Below are positions 43,749 through 44,983 of a stretch of 44,983 bases of DNA, piece after piece. Every line of letters starts with the position of its first letter. Positions within the stretch are counted from its first letter, which is position 1. The stretch is from Microcystis viridis FACHB-1342. Lineage in GTDB: Bacteria > Cyanobacteriota > Cyanobacteriia > Cyanobacteriales > Microcystaceae. Below the pieces are notes generated by a model. It did no database searches. It had not been told where the DNA came from and saw only the letters and a list, made by a program, of their open reading frames with translations. The DNA lies in NCBI RefSeq assembly GCF_014698335.1, contig NZ_JACJSV010000039.1, forward strand, positions 1 through 44,983, in the 5' to 3' direction. A program made the position numbers and the translations under genes.

Positions 43749-43787
43749 TCAGTTATCAGTTATCAGTTATCAGTTATCAGTTATCAG
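43749..43787. repeat. TCAGTTA heptamer STRR between the two pstB genes
   Basis: Five perfect TCAGTTA heptamers plus TCAG, two bases after the pstB1 stop, followed by a pyrimidine-rich tract. It is the same heptamer (rotated) as at 4438-4625. It sits inside the operon, so it is transcribed. Confidence 0.9.
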
Positions 43788-43851
43788 CTTTTTTCTTCCC
43801 TCTTTCCCTGTCCCTTCTCCCTTTTCCCCAACACCTATTCCTTTAAAGATT

Positions 43852-44649
43852 ATGTATAGTAGCGATGTTGTCACCGATGCGGTTTTGAGAACCAAAAACT
43901 TAAATGTTTACTATGGTTCTAATCTCGCTGTTCGTGATGTTAACCTTGATATTCCTGAGAAAAAAGCGATCGCTTTTATCGGTCCTTCTGGCTGCGGAAA
44001 AAGTACAGTTTTGCGCTGTTTTAATCGCATGAATGATCTAGTTAAAAGTGCCAAAATTGAGGGAAAAGTTACCTTTCGGGGCCAAGATATTTATGGTAAT
44101 TCCGTTAATCCTATCGGGTTACGCAGTCGCATCGGTATGGTTTTTCAGAAACCGAATCCTTTCCCCAAATCTATCTATGAAAATATCGCTTTTGGGGCGC
44201 GCTTAAATGGTTACATCGGTGATATGGATCAATTAGTAGAGGAATCTTTAAAAAAAGCCGTTCTCTGGGATGATGTTAAAGATAAACTCAAGGAAAGTGG
44301 TTTAGCTTTATCGGGAGGACAACAACAAAGGTTATGTATTGCTCGCGCTATTGCGGTTAAACCGGAAGTTGTTTTAATGGATGAACCCTGTGCGGCACTC
44401 GATCCAATTTCTACCCTAAAAATTGAGGAATTAATTCACGAATTGAAAACCCAATATACTATAGTTATTGTCACCCACAATATGCAACAAGCGTCGCGGG
44501 TTTCTGATTTAACGGCTTTTTATAATGCTGAACCGACCCCAAAAGGTGGTAAAGTGGGTTATTTAGTGGAATATGATCGCACCGAGGTTATCTTTCAAAA
44601 TCCCGCTCAAGAGTCCACTAGAGATTATGTTAGCGGTCGTTTTGGTTAA
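43852..44649 (+). CDS. pstB: Phosphate ABC transporter ATPase PstB, copy 2
   Basis: 265 residues with the same Walker A, L-S-G-G-Q, Walker B and H-loop motifs as copy 1 and a parallel layout from end to end. This is a tandem duplication, well diverged at the DNA level. Two pstB genes at the end of a pst operon are seen in other cyanobacteria. Whether the two form a mixed dimer is unknown. Confidence 0.94.
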   Translation: MYSSDVVTDAVLRTKNLNVYYGSNLAVRDVNLDIPEKKAIAFIGPSGCGKSTVLRCFNRMNDLVKSAKIEGKVTFRGQDIYGNSVNPIGLRSRIGMVFQKPNPFPKSIYENIAFGARLNGYIGDMDQLVEESLKKAVLWDDVKDKLKESGLALSGGQQQRLCIARAIAVKPEVVLMDEPCAALDPISTLKIEELIHELKTQYTIVIVTHNMQQASRVSDLTAFYNAEPTPKGGKVGYLVEYDRTEVIFQNPAQESTRDYVSGRFG

Positions 44650-44828
44650 AGTATTAATAATTAATCGTTATTCACGACTCCGGGATAGATTAATTTTTTT
44701 CATCTGGAATGATTGAAAAACGATTAAATTAACTGATTGCGAAACCCGGTGGACAATCATCTGGCACTTGAGTTAAACAGAGTTTTACTTTATCGCTGGG
44801 TAAAGCTGTTTTTGAAGCTGGAACTTCA

Positions 44829-44983
44829 TCAATTTTCACATAGAAAAACAGGTAATGATTCGGTAGTAGTGGCGTAGCTCTCTTGCTTACCTGGTATGAA
44901 TTGTGTAAAATATTTATTAATAAAAATAATTGGAACCCGATCAGTCTTTAAACCTCTAGCTTGATCATGACTTTTCTGATAAA
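44829..44983 (-). CDS. Partial open frame at the window edge, possibly frameshifted gene end
   Basis: On the minus strand a frame open from the window edge (…R-V-P-I-I-F-I-N-K-Y-F-T-Q-F-I-P-G-K-Q-E-S-Y…) ends at TGA 44829-44831. A second frame overlapping it continues as F-F-Y-V-K-I-D-E-V-P-A-S-K-T-A-L-P-S and …C-L-T-Q-V-P-D-D-C-P-P-G-F down to TAA 44729-44731. Both look protein-like, so either one gene is frameshifted near 44845 or only the second frame is a remnant. No family recognised. 44650-44728 holds nothing I can name. Confidence 0.35.
   Translation of the reverse strand, partial: YQKSHDQARGLKTDRVPIIFINKYFTQFIPGKQESYATTTESLPVFLCEN

Noticed and set aside
43749-43787. CRISPR array
   Set aside because: The repeats here and at 4438, 5463 and 31633 are contiguous 7-mers without spacers, and no cas genes are present.

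Overview
The window looks like a cyanobacterial chromosome, most likely Microcystis or a close relative. The evidence is the NDH-1MS CO2-uptake operon with its NdhR-type regulator, ferredoxin-nitrite reductase, SphX/PstS phosphate genes, a DUF1818 protein, many HIP1 palindromes (GCGATCGC), heptamer STRR arrays, and very many short non-autonomous elements with a toxin-antitoxin cluster. The genus is inferred from remembered similarity; no search was run.

Layout. 0-5.4 kb: tRNA-Ile(CAU), a small membrane protein, a CNNM/CorC-type CBS protein, MltA, an orphan GrrM-type radical SAM/SPASM peptide maturase, and a Uma2 nuclease. 5.6-12.5 kb: ndhR, ndhF3, a Tat-exported beta-carbonic anhydrase, ndhD3 and cupA. 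This is an inducible CO2-uptake operon with a carbonic anhydrase inside it and no cupS in the usual place. 12.6-19.7 kb: an accessory zone with a Ser/Thr kinase bracketed by inverted copies of a MITE, a MazF-like toxin broken by one stop codon with its antitoxin, fbp and a downstream unknown, a truncated IS transposase, DUF1902, hicBA, and a RAYT transposase sitting among palindromic REP-like repeats. 19.7-25.1 kb: a 1580-residue Clp_N-DUF3110-TPR-CHAT protein. It converges, with a 2-bp gap, on a small gene driven by a perfect consensus promoter, and a 50-residue truncated relative of that small gene lies just upstream of it. 25.2-37.9 kb: mostly housekeeping genes (leuS, DUF1818, YheT-like hydrolase, fructokinase-like PfkB, GNAT, a degenerate histidine kinase, Sua5/TsaC, GIY-YIG protein, trpD, nirA). 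38.3-44.6 kb: sphX divergent from pstS-pstC-pstA-pstB1-pstB2, with a three-unit Pho box upstream of pstS.

At least seven short repeat families were found by eye. They are labelled A to H below (A: AGGGTTTGC ends; B: GTAGGGGCGAAGCATTCGG palindrome; C: AAGTAG ends; D: AATACTAAATC ends; E: GGTGCGTTA ends; F: TATAGCGTTTC ends; G: GGCTCTCTT ends; H: an 84-bp direct repeat). Two family A insertions sit exactly on the stop codons of ndhD3 and sphX, and one family D insertion supplies the C-terminus of the kinase.

The best candidate for an undescribed system is the Clp_N-DUF3110-TPR-CHAT protease-like protein with its convergent small partner gene. The carbonic anhydrase inside the NDH-1MS operon, the orphan GrrM, and the RAYT with its repeat family are the next best. 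All family assignments come from reading motifs.
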